Shown: in pieces, positions 1 to 9,105 of the stretch
How the letters are laid out: every line of letters begins with the position of its first letter
Numbering within the stretch: the first letter of the stretch is position 1
Assembly: GCA_902793195.1 (NCBI GenBank)
Contig: CADBCS010000017.1
Location: 33,293-97,292 of the forward strand
Direction of reading: 5' to 3'
Length of the DNA: 64,000 bases
Origin: an uncultured Coriobacteriaceae bacterium
GTDB lineage: Bacteria > Actinomycetota > Coriobacteriia > Coriobacteriales > Atopobiaceae
Position numbers and translations under genes: made by a program
Notes under the pieces: model-generated
Database searches by the model: none
Seen by the model: the letters and a program-made list of their open reading frames with translations, nothing else
Told to the model about the DNA's origin: nothing

Positions 1-1
1 G

Positions 2-2893
2 TCGCAGGAGTTCGTGACCAATACGAGTGCGGGTAGCCTGTCGACGCAAGGTATGGATGACTCGGATATGCCGCCAATGCCCATGGTCACCAGTGAGTAC
101 CGCGAGGACGTTATGACGGGGCCGGGCGGCGAGCCCCTACCCTGCGTCGTGTACACGGTGTCCATGGCCGGAGGCCAACCCAGTGACCAATCCGCTCCCA
201 AGGATGCGCAAGCCGAGCAGCCGAAGGACGTACAAACCGCTCAGCCGCAGGACGTGGTGGTTGAGGAGTCTCAGGACGTGGTGGTCGAGGAGGGAACCGA
301 CGCCGCCGTTGTGGTGACGTCCTCACCCGAGGAGCCACAGGGTAGGGAGAAAACGCCCGAGACGGGCGAAACCCCGGACGTGGTTGTCTCCGAGGAACCT
401 GCGCAGGATGAGGAGGTCACTGCGGCAGACATGCAGGATAAGCAAATCGCACAGAGCAAGGAGGTCGCCGCAGCAGGCACGGAGGTCGAGGACGAGCAGA
501 CGAAGAGTGTGCAGGCACCCGTCTCCTACGCGATTCCCTCATACGTGCCCCTGTGGGATCACGTGCCGGGTGGTAAGCTTCGTGCCATGACGGATGGCGA
601 CGATGACACGCCAAGCGTCGACGATGCACCCGGCGTCGCGGGCCTTGGGAGCAGGGGCGGAGTCCGTCCCAGCCTGGATGTGCGCATGTTCGACGAACCC
701 ATCTATGGCAACCCGCGCGTGCAGGTGGTCGAGATGGAGGGTGAGACCATCGCGCTGCGCATTGGCAGCGTGCTGGTAAACGGCGAGCCGCGCACGCGTC
801 TCATCGCCACGGTCATAAAGGGCAAGTTTCGACCTACGGGCACAAGTCAGGTGCTGGACTTTCTCCTGTCGCAGAACATGCAGGGCCAAGGCTTTGCGCG
901 AGAAGAGCTGTACGACTACGAGTTCTCGGCGGCGGCGTCGAAGTTGGAGACGTGGGATGGCAATGTCGGCGAGATGTTGTACACGCACTGCCTGCAAACC
1001 ATTGTCGTCAGTGGAAAGCGCGGTGACGTTTCGGAAGTCTCCGACGTGGCCTCCAAGTTGGTGTTCTCGTATATTCAGTTCGAACACAACGGCCAAAAGG
1101 GCGGCAACCCGTTTAAGGCAATCTATTCGTTCGTGAGTTGGCCCGGATCAAAGCTCTATCCTCCCGATAACGAGTTCGAGCATCACTGCATCACGAACGT
1201 GCACATTGAGCACACGTCGGACTACAACCACAACAACACCGAGTACGTCTTCTACCTTGATCGGGCGGGCAATTCGGAAGAAGAGGTCCTTAGTGAGGAC
1301 GCGCACGTCCGTCTGGGAGTCATGCTCGTGCCCCACGCGACCGATGCAACTGATGCGACGACGTTTCAATGCATCCATCCCTCGCCCTCACGAATTCGTG
1401 AGCTGATAGGTCCCGACAACATAGACCCCACGGCGTTTGAGTTGGTGTTTTGGCCAACGGTCGAGGGCTACAGGTACTTCATGATACGAGGACTCAACAA
1501 AGCTGCGTACTTCGCGATTTATCTCGATGCCAATGGTATTTACGACAAGGGAATATGCTGCTTTGGAACGACGGAGGGCAGCGAGGTGTTGCGCTACTGG
1601 AAGGCCCAGAAGTCCGAGGCCATCATATTTAACTTCCGCACACCAAAGTGCCTGTCCTGCAAGGCCGATGGCCAGCTCGCCTCCGTACATGTCCAGAATC
1701 CTTTCAGTACCAGTAGCGACAACCTGCTGTATGCCAACATCGGACCGTCCAGCTTTGGCGCGGCGTCGTTTGGCATATGGGGCGACTTTGTCTACTGGCC
1801 CGTGGTGCGTAAGGTGGAGGAAGGCGAGGGCGTTGAGGTCGACGAGTATGGCGAGGTGAGCGCGGCGTCCGAGAGTTACGAGTACCGCATCATGTCGTCT
1901 CGCCTGTGGAACAACAAGTTCTCCGACCCGTTTATCTTGGCCGAGCTCGATCACAAGGTTGACAACATCGTGAGCGTGAGCGGCACCAGCGCTGCCCTCA
2001 CCATGGTCTCGTCCGAGCTCGAGGACCTCGACACCAACGCGGGCACCATGTGGTACACCTCTATCCCGTTCGTGCGTACCGCCACCATCATCGCGGCCGA
2101 CTGTGAGATGCCCTTTGTGGTGCCGGGCGGCATCGCGGAGTTCTTCGTGACGATTCGCAACGACGGCAACACCTATATAAAGGGCTGCGTGGTAGAGATG
2201 TACGACGATGCAGACGGGGACAATGTCGACGAGTGGGAGTCGTGTGGCTCCTCGCAGGTGGGCTTCGAGAACGAGCTGGTGGCGTCGATGTACAATCCGC
2301 CCGACGCGAAAGGCAATCCCACCAACGCCGAGGACGACGGCGCGCTGGCTCCTGGCAAGATCGGCGTGTACCGGGTGCTCATGATGGTTCCCATGGAGTG
2401 GGAGGGCAGCCACAGAATTACGTTCGTGGCAACCTATGCCTTCTACGACTTCGTGGAGGACTTCCAGTTCATCTCCAATTCGCAGGACGTCGACCAAGAG
2501 GCTCTGAAGGCGGCGGCCGTCGATACGGAAGCGGCGGAGAATATCGTGTTCTATCACGTGAAGCCGGGAGACATCCCCATGGACGTGCTCACGGTGCGAG
2601 CCTCTCGCACGGATCCGGTTGCCATGGAGGATGCTCCCGTCTCGGTGGTTGGGAAGGCCGACGGCCAGGGCGGAAACGGCGGCAACCCGAGCGGCAACCC
2701 GAGCGGCAACCCGAGCGGCAACCCGAGCGGCAACTCGGAAATCTATGGCAGCGGCTCGGCGGATGGCGACGTGCGCTCGGTCCTCCCGAACACGGCCGAC
2801 AAGGGCGATGGCGCGTTGGCGGGCGGTCTTGCCGTGGCAGGTGCGGCCCTGCTCGCCTACGAGCGCCGCAGGGCCAAGAACGAGGGGAAGTAG
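2..2893 (+). CDS. Large cell-wall-anchored surface protein, 5' end outside window
   Basis: The frame is open to the left edge. The first possible start, GTG at 14, has an AGGAG only 3 nt upstream and no signal peptide follows, so the true start is probably before the window. What is visible: a Val/Glu/Gln-rich low-complexity N-terminal stretch (about residues 50-170), a long region of unrecognised beta-rich sequence, a CARDB-like Ig-type segment near residues 700-830 (inferred from the pattern around PFVVPGGIAEFFVTIRNDG), a GNPS tandem repeat, then LPNTA, a hydrophobic segment and the basic tail YERRRAKNEGK. That C-terminus is a sortase sorting signal with Ala in place of the usual Gly. The protein is therefore expected to be anchored to peptidoglycan. 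The next surface-protein gene starts 9 nt downstream and is probably co-transcribed. Function unknown; adhesion is a guess from architecture. Confidence 0.75.
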   Translation, partial: SQEFVTNTSAGSLSTQGMDDSDMPPMPMVTSEYREDVMTGPGGEPLPCVVYTVSMAGGQPSDQSAPKDAQAEQPKDVQTAQPQDVVVEESQDVVVEEGTDAAVVVTSSPEEPQGREKTPETGETPDVVVSEEPAQDEEVTAADMQDKQIAQSKEVAAAGTEVEDEQTKSVQAPVSYAIPSYVPLWDHVPGGKLRAMTDGDDDTPSVDDAPGVAGLGSRGGVRPSLDVRMFDEPIYGNPRVQVVEMEGETIALRIGSVLVNGEPRTRLIATVIKGKFRPTGTSQVLDFLLSQNMQGQGFAREELYDYEFSAAASKLETWDGNVGEMLYTHCLQTIVVSGKRGDVSEVSDVASKLVFSYIQFEHNGQKGGNPFKAIYSFVSWPGSKLYPPDNEFEHHCITNVHIEHTSDYNHNNTEYVFYLDRAGNSEEEVLSEDAHVRLGVMLVPHATDATDATTFQCIHPSPSRIRELIGPDNIDPTAFELVFWPTVEGYRYFMIRGLNKAAYFAIYLDANGIYDKGICCFGTTEGSEVLRYWKAQKSEAIIFNFRTPKCLSCKADGQLASVHVQNPFSTSSDNLLYANIGPSSFGAASFGIWGDFVYWPVVRKVEEGEGVEVDEYGEVSAASESYEYRIMSSRLWNNKFSDPFILAELDHKVDNIVSVSGTSAALTMVSSELEDLDTNAGTMWYTSIPFVRTATIIAADCEMPFVVPGGIAEFFVTIRNDGNTYIKGCVVEMYDDADGDNVDEWESCGSSQVGFENELVASMYNPPDAKGNPTNAEDDGALAPGKIGVYRVLMMVPMEWEGSHRITFVATYAFYDFVEDFQFISNSQDVDQEALKAAAVDTEAAENIVFYHVKPGDIPMDVLTVRASRTDPVAMEDAPVSVVGKADGQGGNGGNPSGNPSGNPSGNPSGNSEIYGSGSADGDVRSVLPNTADKGDGALAGGLAVAGAALLAYERRRAKNEGK
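2681..2737 (+). repeat. 12-bp tandem repeat encoding GNPS units
   Basis: Four exact copies of GGCAACCCGAGC followed by a partial fifth copy (GGCAACTCG). In the protein this gives a Gly-Asn-Pro-Ser linker just before the LPNTA anchor, a typical place for a flexible wall-spanning spacer. Exact tandem copies are prone to slippage, so length could vary between strains. Confidence 0.9.
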
Positions 2894-2902
2894 GGGGGCG
2901 CC

Positions 2903-5900
2903 ATGCAAACCCGGACGCGTGGGTGGCTGTTGTTATGCGTGCTTCTCGCGAGCCTGCTGGGCCTCGCGGTGCCGGCAAATGCCGCGGAACCCCAATTCGA
3001 CGGAAACGCGGATGCGCTTACCGATGCGGACTGGATGTGCGGCATCGCCGGCGAGCGCTATCTGAGCGACATCGTTCTGCCCGGTTCGGCTGGCGCGGCG
3101 ACCTCGAATGTCTTCGACGCAAGCGCAACGGGCTCTACCTCGAGCGAGCTCAACTGCGTGAAGGCCCAAGACAGCACCATCGCCACACAGCTCACGTGCG
3201 GCGTGCGCCTGTTCGAGTTGCGCCTTACCGCCCAGGACCCCGGAATCGGCTGGAGTGGCAGCAAGGACACGTTGTGGGTTGCCGAACAGGGACGGACCGA
3301 CGGCGGAACGGCACTGTATTACACTCAGGACGCAAACGGCAACGCCATTTCGTTCAAGCGGGCCATCAACTACATGCGTTCCTTCTTGAAGAAGCATCCC
3401 TCCGAGACCGTGGTGGTCGCGCTCAGCGAGACGGACGACGCCGCCCAGGTGTTTAGGAAGCTGCGTACCGAGCTTGATGACTACAAGAACTACCTGTACT
3501 TGGGCTCCGAGATGCCAAAGCTCAAGGACGTGCGTGGCAAGGTGGTGGTGTGCACGACCCATCCCGAGCTGCTGGGAGAGGACGGAGGCATGGCGTTTCC
3601 CGCGCGGGGGACAACCTCCTCGGTGAGCGTGGGCGGCGTGCAGTTCTCGCCGCTTTCGGCGACGAACGCGGCCGAGGCGCAGGGACTTGCGTTTGAGGAT
3701 CCGGTGCCGCGAACCGGAGACGTGAATGCCGCTCACTCGAACGTGGTCTATGCGGGCGCGGTGGCCTCCGCTCAAGGCGAGCCCACGCCACGGGCGCAGG
3801 CCAACGAGGTGAACCCCATGCTCTTTGGCAACGGTGGGAAGTTTGCCACGCGCGGCACGCTGTATGGCTGGGTGCTCGCAGGCTATGTGGGTGCGAGCCA
3901 GGCAAAGCAGCTGTGGGAGGCGAACTATCCACCCGATTTGGAGTACTGGACGGTGGAGTTCTGGACCGATGAGCCGCAGACGCAGCGGATGGCGCAAACC
4001 CACCTGCTCAAGGGCGCACGCGCGTATGCACCTGCCATCAACGTTGAGGTTTCGGGAAAGTTCATCGACAAGTGGCGCAGCGAGGATGGGTCTGCTACGT
4101 ACGAGGTGAACGAGGGCATACCCGTCTCGAGCAACGGCACGAAGGTGTGGGCCAACTGGAACATGACGTGGTCGAGCCTGGCGAGTTGGCTTCTTCGGCA
4201 GTCGGGCGCCACGGGCAAAGTCGTCACGTTGGATTCGAACCTCACGGCGACGCCGCTCGACGGTGCGCTCGTGATTCCCGCGTACGCAGACGTCACCATA
4301 GATCTTGCGAACCATACGCTCGACAGGGGTCTCTCAAAAAGAACCGAGGGCGTCGCAGACGGCTCGGTTATCCAGTTGGCCTCTGGTGCGACGCTCACCC
4401 TTACGGGTGGCGGCACGATCACCGGTGCCTACGCAAACGGGCCTGGCGGCGGCGTGCTCATGGGCGAAGACTCCACGCTCGTGCTTGGCGACGTGACGAT
4501 TACCCAGAACCGAGCCTCCGGGAACGGCGCTGGCGTATACGCGCCCGAAGGTGCGACGCTCAGGGCGTTAGGCACTCCCATAGTCAAGAAGAACAGCACG
4601 AAGCTCCCCGACGGGTCTTCGGTGGACAGCAATGTGTTCTTGGGCAAGGACACGACGATTGCCATAGACGACGCACTTACAAGTGAGGCCTGCATCGACG
4701 TGACGACGTACCAAAAGCCCAAGACGGGTGAGCCGGTCGTACTCACGCAGGGACTCGGGGGCAAGGGGTCCGTAACCAACTTTAGGAGCGATGATCGCGC
4801 GTGCAAGGTGGGCCAGAGTTCGGGTGAGGCGACCCTCTCCACGGGTGTGATTGTGACGTTTGACAGCACAGGTGGCTCCGACGTGCCCGACCAAAGAGTC
4901 GCGGAGGGCCTGCCCGTCAGCGTGCCCGACTATACTCCCGTAAAGTTCGACACGCGTCGCGTCTGGGTGGACAACCTCAACGGCAGCTTCGCATTCAAAG
5001 GATGGTATGCCAATGAGGACTGCACGCAACCGTGGGACTTCTCTACGCCCGTGGAGCACAACATGACGCTGTATGCGAAGTGGTGCGTCCGCTACACGTT
5101 CGACAATACCGGGGGCAAGCCTCCCGTGAGCAGCGACCCTGCGCATCCCATGGAATACGACAACATCAACAAGCTCTACTACATCGACCTCGAGATTGGC
5201 AAAACGATTTCGGCGCCGACCGCAATATCACTCAACCCCGGCATGGAGCTGGAAGGGTGGGTGTACAAGACGTGGCGGGATGACCAGACGGGAAGGCTCT
5301 TCAACTTCGATATGCCAGCCACCTCGAGCATCGCCTTTACGGCACGGTGGCGCAAGCAAACGGAGCCGCCCCATACGGTATGGTTCGTTCCGTGCAACGG
5401 CACGTCAAACATATCCTCGATTGAGGTGGCGCATGGGCAATACATTGCCTTGAGCCAGGTGCCAACTAACATCACGCGTGAGGGCTACGACCTCGAGGGC
5501 TGGTATACCAGCGACTTCTTTACGAACAAGTGGGACTTCGCAGCGGATACGGTCACTTCCGACCTCAGGCTCTATGCCAACTGGACGCCCAAGACGCATA
5601 CGGTGAAGTTTGTGGACGAGGATGGCACCACGCCTTTGGCGGCCGAGCAGCCCGTGGCGTATGGCGCGCAGGCCAAAAGACCAAGTCCCGATCCAGAAAA
5701 GGAAGGTTATAAATTCAGCGGCTGGCATGCCCCGGGCGACAGGGATGGCTATTCGTACCAGTTTACGCGGCCCGTCTACGCGGACCTCACGCTTACGGCG
5801 ATGTGGACCAAGTTGTATACCGTGACGCTCGACGCAAACGGTGGCACGGTGAGCCCCACCTCGTACATCGTCCGAGATGGTCGGTGGATCTCCCACGAGT

Positions 5901-8515
5901 ATGAGATCACGGATTTGCCGACGCCCATGCGCAACGGCTACCTGTTCAAAGGCTGGTACTATCGCGTGGCGGACGAGTCTGCCGAGGGTTGGCACTACGG
6001 AAGCCGGTACTCCGTGTCCTATCCCGTGCATGAGGACATCACCGTCGTTGCCATGTGGGAGCAGGAGTCAACGCCGGATCCGGGACCGAATCCCTCTACC
6101 AAAACATGGAAGGTCGTCTTCGACTCGAAGGGCGGGACGCCGGTCGATACGCAGACGGTTGAGGATGGACAATGCGCCACCGAGCCGGATTCGCCGGGAG
6201 GGCTTGCCGGCTTTACGTTCGACACATGGTATGCCGACGGGAAGGTCAATGCGTACGACTTTAGCCAGCCCGTGACGGGAGACCTCGTCCTGCGTGCCGG
6301 TTGGATGCCCGTCCAATGTAAGATCACCTATGTGACCAATAACGAAAACGGTGACGAGCCGTTTACCGAGTGGCTTACCTATGGCCAAAGTATTGGATCA
6401 TATCCAAATGAGGAGCCAGTGAGGGAGGGATACGTCTTCAAACATTGGGCCAAGTCCGGCGCGACGGTGCCCTACGACTTTACCCTGCCGGTCATGCAGG
6501 ATATGACGCTCGAGGCAGTGTGGGCAAAGCTCCATGAGGTGACGTTTGACTCTGCCGGCGGTAGCGAGGTCGAGCTCCAGAAGGTCGAGGACGGCCAAAC
6601 CGCGTTCGAGCCCGAAGATCCCACCAAGGAAGGGTATGTGTTTAGGTGCTGGTATCTCACCGATTCGGGCGTGCCGTACAATTTTGCGACACCGGTGGTG
6701 ACAGACATCGCGCTCCATGCCGCATGGGATGAGGCGCCAACTGCGTTCAACGTGGTCTTTGACTCTGCGGGCGGTACGCCGGTCGATTCTCAGCGCGTGA
6801 ACGCGGGTGACACGGTGCAGCCTCCGCTTGACCCAACGCGAGATGGGCATAGGTTCGCCGGGTGGTATCTTGGGAATGCCGATGAGCCCTACGACTTCTC
6901 GTCAAAGGTGAACCAGGACCTCGTCCTCGTGGCACATTGGGTCGAACCGCATACGACGACGCACGAGGTAACGTTCGACCTCAATTGGCAGGCACCGTCT
7001 GCGATAGATGCGCAGACCGTAGGCGATGGGGGGACCGCCACGCGACCAGCCGATCCCGTGCGCGAGGGCTACGACTTCGTTGGGTGGTACGAGCTGCTGC
7101 CGGACGGGACCGTTTCCCAAGACGACTTGGACGCGGTGGGCGACGTGGTGTGGATCGACCGCAGCGACGACGTGGACCACATGCTGCTACCGTACGATTT
7201 CTCCACGCCCGTGACGAGCGACGTTCTGCTGCGCGCGCGGTGGCAGGCAAAGAAGCATGCGGTGACCTTCAACACCCAAGGTGGCAGCGAGCTGAGCCCC
7301 TTGGCCGTGAGCCACGGAGACAACCTCGCCTTCCTGAGCGATCCCGTAAGGAGGGGCTTCTCGTTTAGCGGGTGGTCCACGGACCCGGAGGGCAAGAACG
7401 GGTACGACCTGGCCACGCCCATTACGGGCGACCTCCTGCTCTATGCCCAATGGAGGGAGAGCACGTTGCTTAGGGTGGACTTCGATGCCAACGGCGGCGG
7501 CGACGTGCCGTCGCAGGAGGTGCCGTACTACGGATTGGCCGCCGAGCCCACTGCTCTTTCGCGCGAGGGGCATGAGTTTGACGGCTGGTGGGAAGTCCTG
7601 CCCGAGGGATACATAACGCGTGAGCAGGTGGCAGAGCTCGCAAACGATGATCCTACCGTCGTGGACAGCATGCGATTTGACGACGAGCGTGACGGCAAGG
7701 CACTTCGTCGCTACAACTTTGCAACGCCCGTGACGCACGACCTGGAGCTTCGTGCCAAATGGGAGGCCGTCCTGCTTGGCGTTAGGTTTATGAGCGGCGG
7801 CGAGCTGGTGGACGAGCAGGAGGTCGCCTGGGGCAAACGGGCGACGCCACCGCAAGATCCGTACCGGCACGGCTACGTGTTTGAGGGATGGTGCACGGAC
7901 GAAGGGCTTACGACTCCATACGACTTTGGTGCGTCGGTCAACCAGAACCTCACGTTGTACGCTAAGTTCAAGGAGGCAGCGGGCACGAGTGACGATTTCG
8001 ACGATTCTGGCACGCACCCAGCTCCAGTCTCGGTCCTGGCCCCAACCGTCACCGTCCACGTCCAACGCGTGGGCTGGATGCCTGCCGTGGCAAACGGTGG
8101 CGCGGCCGGCACCACGGGCAAGTCGCGCCGCATGGAGGCGCTCAAGCTCAGCCTGCCTAAGGGCGTCTCGGGCGGCATCGAGTATCGTTGCCACGTGCAG
8201 CGCTCCGGCTGGGAGAAGTCCTGGAAGGCCAACGGCAAGGTGAGTGGCACCACTGGCAAGTCGCGTCGCGTGGAGGCCGTGCAGATCCGCCTGACCGGCG
8301 CGGCAAAGGAGACCTACGACGTCTACTACCGCGTGCATTCCCAGCGTTACGGTTGGATGGCCTGGGCCAAGAACGGTGAGAAGGCCGGCACTTGTGGCAT
8401 GTCCCGCCGCGTCGAGGCCGTGCAGGTCGTGCTCGTAAGGCGGGGCGACCCCGCGCCAAACGCCACCTACAAGGGTGTCACTCAGAACTACGCCAAGCCC
8501 TTCGCAAAGAAGTGA
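2903..8515 (+). CDS. Secreted giant protein: PI-PLC-like domain, InlB-type B repeats, ChW repeats
   Basis: 1870 residues. A signal peptide covers residues 1-28, ending ANA-AEP. Residues about 45-400 resemble the PI-PLC X domain (LPGSAGAAT, QLTCGVRLFELRL, FLKKHPSETVVVAL), but the catalytic His-Asp of the usual PGTHDSG and the second His (YHG) are replaced, so it is probably not an active phospholipase. Residues about 450-560 look like a glycine-rich beta-helix. Then come about 13 Listeria-Bacteroides (InlB B/Flg_new) repeats, each with an F-D-x-x-GG start, an F-x-GW centre and an L-x-A-x-W end, to about residue 1690. The C-terminus carries three ChW-type repeats (GWMP, GWEK and GWMA, each followed by G-T-x-G-x-SRR-x-EA). 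No LPXTG or membrane anchor is seen, so wall attachment may be non-covalent through the ChW repeats. It follows the anchored protein by 9 nt. Confidence 0.85.
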   Translation: MQTRTRGWLLLCVLLASLLGLAVPANAAEPQFDGNADALTDADWMCGIAGERYLSDIVLPGSAGAATSNVFDASATGSTSSELNCVKAQDSTIATQLTCGVRLFELRLTAQDPGIGWSGSKDTLWVAEQGRTDGGTALYYTQDANGNAISFKRAINYMRSFLKKHPSETVVVALSETDDAAQVFRKLRTELDDYKNYLYLGSEMPKLKDVRGKVVVCTTHPELLGEDGGMAFPARGTTSSVSVGGVQFSPLSATNAAEAQGLAFEDPVPRTGDVNAAHSNVVYAGAVASAQGEPTPRAQANEVNPMLFGNGGKFATRGTLYGWVLAGYVGASQAKQLWEANYPPDLEYWTVEFWTDEPQTQRMAQTHLLKGARAYAPAINVEVSGKFIDKWRSEDGSATYEVNEGIPVSSNGTKVWANWNMTWSSLASWLLRQSGATGKVVTLDSNLTATPLDGALVIPAYADVTIDLANHTLDRGLSKRTEGVADGSVIQLASGATLTLTGGGTITGAYANGPGGGVLMGEDSTLVLGDVTITQNRASGNGAGVYAPEGATLRALGTPIVKKNSTKLPDGSSVDSNVFLGKDTTIAIDDALTSEACIDVTTYQKPKTGEPVVLTQGLGGKGSVTNFRSDDRACKVGQSSGEATLSTGVIVTFDSTGGSDVPDQRVAEGLPVSVPDYTPVKFDTRRVWVDNLNGSFAFKGWYANEDCTQPWDFSTPVEHNMTLYAKWCVRYTFDNTGGKPPVSSDPAHPMEYDNINKLYYIDLEIGKTISAPTAISLNPGMELEGWVYKTWRDDQTGRLFNFDMPATSSIAFTARWRKQTEPPHTVWFVPCNGTSNISSIEVAHGQYIALSQVPTNITREGYDLEGWYTSDFFTNKWDFAADTVTSDLRLYANWTPKTHTVKFVDEDGTTPLAAEQPVAYGAQAKRPSPDPEKEGYKFSGWHAPGDRDGYSYQFTRPVYADLTLTAMWTKLYTVTLDANGGTVSPTSYIVRDGRWISHEYEITDLPTPMRNGYLFKGWYYRVADESAEGWHYGSRYSVSYPVHEDITVVAMWEQESTPDPGPNPSTKTWKVVFDSKGGTPVDTQTVEDGQCATEPDSPGGLAGFTFDTWYADGKVNAYDFSQPVTGDLVLRAGWMPVQCKITYVTNNENGDEPFTEWLTYGQSIGSYPNEEPVREGYVFKHWAKSGATVPYDFTLPVMQDMTLEAVWAKLHEVTFDSAGGSEVELQKVEDGQTAFEPEDPTKEGYVFRCWYLTDSGVPYNFATPVVTDIALHAAWDEAPTAFNVVFDSAGGTPVDSQRVNAGDTVQPPLDPTRDGHRFAGWYLGNADEPYDFSSKVNQDLVLVAHWVEPHTTTHEVTFDLNWQAPSAIDAQTVGDGGTATRPADPVREGYDFVGWYELLPDGTVSQDDLDAVGDVVWIDRSDDVDHMLLPYDFSTPVTSDVLLRARWQAKKHAVTFNTQGGSELSPLAVSHGDNLAFLSDPVRRGFSFSGWSTDPEGKNGYDLATPITGDLLLYAQWRESTLLRVDFDANGGGDVPSQEVPYYGLAAEPTALSREGHEFDGWWEVLPEGYITREQVAELANDDPTVVDSMRFDDERDGKALRRYNFATPVTHDLELRAKWEAVLLGVRFMSGGELVDEQEVAWGKRATPPQDPYRHGYVFEGWCTDEGLTTPYDFGASVNQNLTLYAKFKEAAGTSDDFDDSGTHPAPVSVLAPTVTVHVQRVGWMPAVANGGAAGTTGKSRRMEALKLSLPKGVSGGIEYRCHVQRSGWEKSWKANGKVSGTTGKSRRVEAVQIRLTGAAKETYDVYYRVHSQRYGWMAWAKNGEKAGTCGMSRRVEAVQVVLVRRGDPAPNATYKGVTQNYAKPFAKK

Positions 8516-8519
8516 CCAT

Positions 8520-8577
8520 CCCGTTGGGGACGTCCCCGACGGGCGACTACCCCAACGGGGACGGTCCCCGACGGGAC
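8520..8577. repeat. Dispersed palindromic repeat, copy 1
   Basis: Contains the perfect palindrome GGGGACGTCCCC and a second unit GGGGACGGTCCCC, flanked by CCCGT/ACGGG. It begins 5 nt after the surface-protein stop codon and may also act as an RNA hairpin at the 3' end. It belongs to the same family as seven other intergenic copies in the window. Confidence 0.75.
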
Positions 8578-8600
8578 GATTCTCTCCGTCGCTCGCCGCC

Positions 8601-8695
8601 GTGTACGATTCGGTGACAAGATCGGTCCCTACCGCGTACGATTCTCGGCCATTATCGTACGCGGTAGGGTCCCGTTTGTGCCGGAAATTGTACGC
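8601..8695. repeat. Long inverted repeat with 42-nt arms
   Basis: Arms 8601-8642 and 8654-8695 flank an 11-nt loop. The inner 16 bp (CCCTACCGCGTACGAT and its complement) pair perfectly; the outer part pairs imperfectly. It lies in the 383-nt gene-free gap 8516-8898, which otherwise holds one dispersed repeat and the promoter of the oxidoreductase operon. It could be a terminator for the surface-protein genes, although no T-run follows, or a small non-autonomous mobile element. Confidence 0.8.
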
Positions 8696-8852
8696 GCCGT
8701 CCCGAAAGGGCCTCCCAAATCGCTCTATGCGGTGGGCTTGCCACGCCGGCGAGGACCAAAGCCCTTTTCTCACGCACCACCCCCACCCCAACTCCCACAC
8801 GTCGGTGCCACACAACTTTTGTTAACAATCCCTTGCGTACGGTATCTAGGCA

Positions 8853-8858
8853 TATAAT
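8853..8858 (+). promoter_or_regulatory. Probable -10 box of the oxidoreductase operon
   Basis: Perfect TATAAT 41 nt upstream of the first start codon. Upstream hexamers are poor: TTGCGT lies 14 nt away, which is short. The assignment rests on the -10 box and its position. The first gene also has a strong ribosome binding site (GGGAGGG). Confidence 0.5.
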
Positions 8859-8898
8859 GGCTCAATGCCAATGACCCTAGGAGAGAGAGGGAGGGAAT

Positions 8899-9105
8899 AT
8901 GGCACGTATCATCGTCGACGACGTCTTTTGCAAGGGCTGCGGGCTCTGCGTCGCCGCCTGCCCCAAGGGGGTGCTTGCGCTCGACGAGGAGCGCATTACG
9001 CCCAAGGGCTATCATCCCGCTAAGTTGGTGGATCCAGACGGGTGCATCGGGTGCGCATCGTGCTACACCACCTGTCCCGACGTTGCTATTACGGTGGTGA
9101 AATAG
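8899..9105 (+). CDS. 2-oxoacid:ferredoxin oxidoreductase, delta (ferredoxin-like) subunit
   Basis: 68 residues with two 4Fe-4S motifs, CKGCGLCVAACP and CIGCASCYTTCP. This is the small electron-transfer subunit of a 2-oxoacid oxidoreductase, passing electrons from the thiamine-diphosphate site to free ferredoxin. It is the first gene of a delta-alpha-beta-gamma operon of the KOR/VOR type. The next gene follows directly (stop TAG, then ATG at 9106). Which 2-oxoacid is used (2-oxoglutarate or branched-chain) cannot be told from this subunit. Confidence 0.92.
   Translation: MARIIVDDVFCKGCGLCVAACPKGVLALDEERITPKGYHPAKLVDPDGCIGCASCYTTCPDVAITVVK

Noticed and set aside
2681..2737. Possible CRISPR-like array
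   Set aside because: Units are contiguous 12-bp codon repeats without spacers, inside a reading frame. No cas genes in the window.
1388..2908. 506-codon open frame on the minus strand
   Set aside because: It mirrors the real surface-protein gene. No family features, ribosome site or sensible composition (Arg/His/Val-rich shadow of GC-rich codons).
2233..3456. 407-codon plus-strand frame bridging the first two genes
   Set aside because: Out of frame with two well-supported secreted proteins; Arg/Gly-rich shadow.
7187..8815. 542-codon minus-strand frame
   Set aside because: Antisense to the B-repeat and ChW coding region and the following repeats; no domain or start signal.
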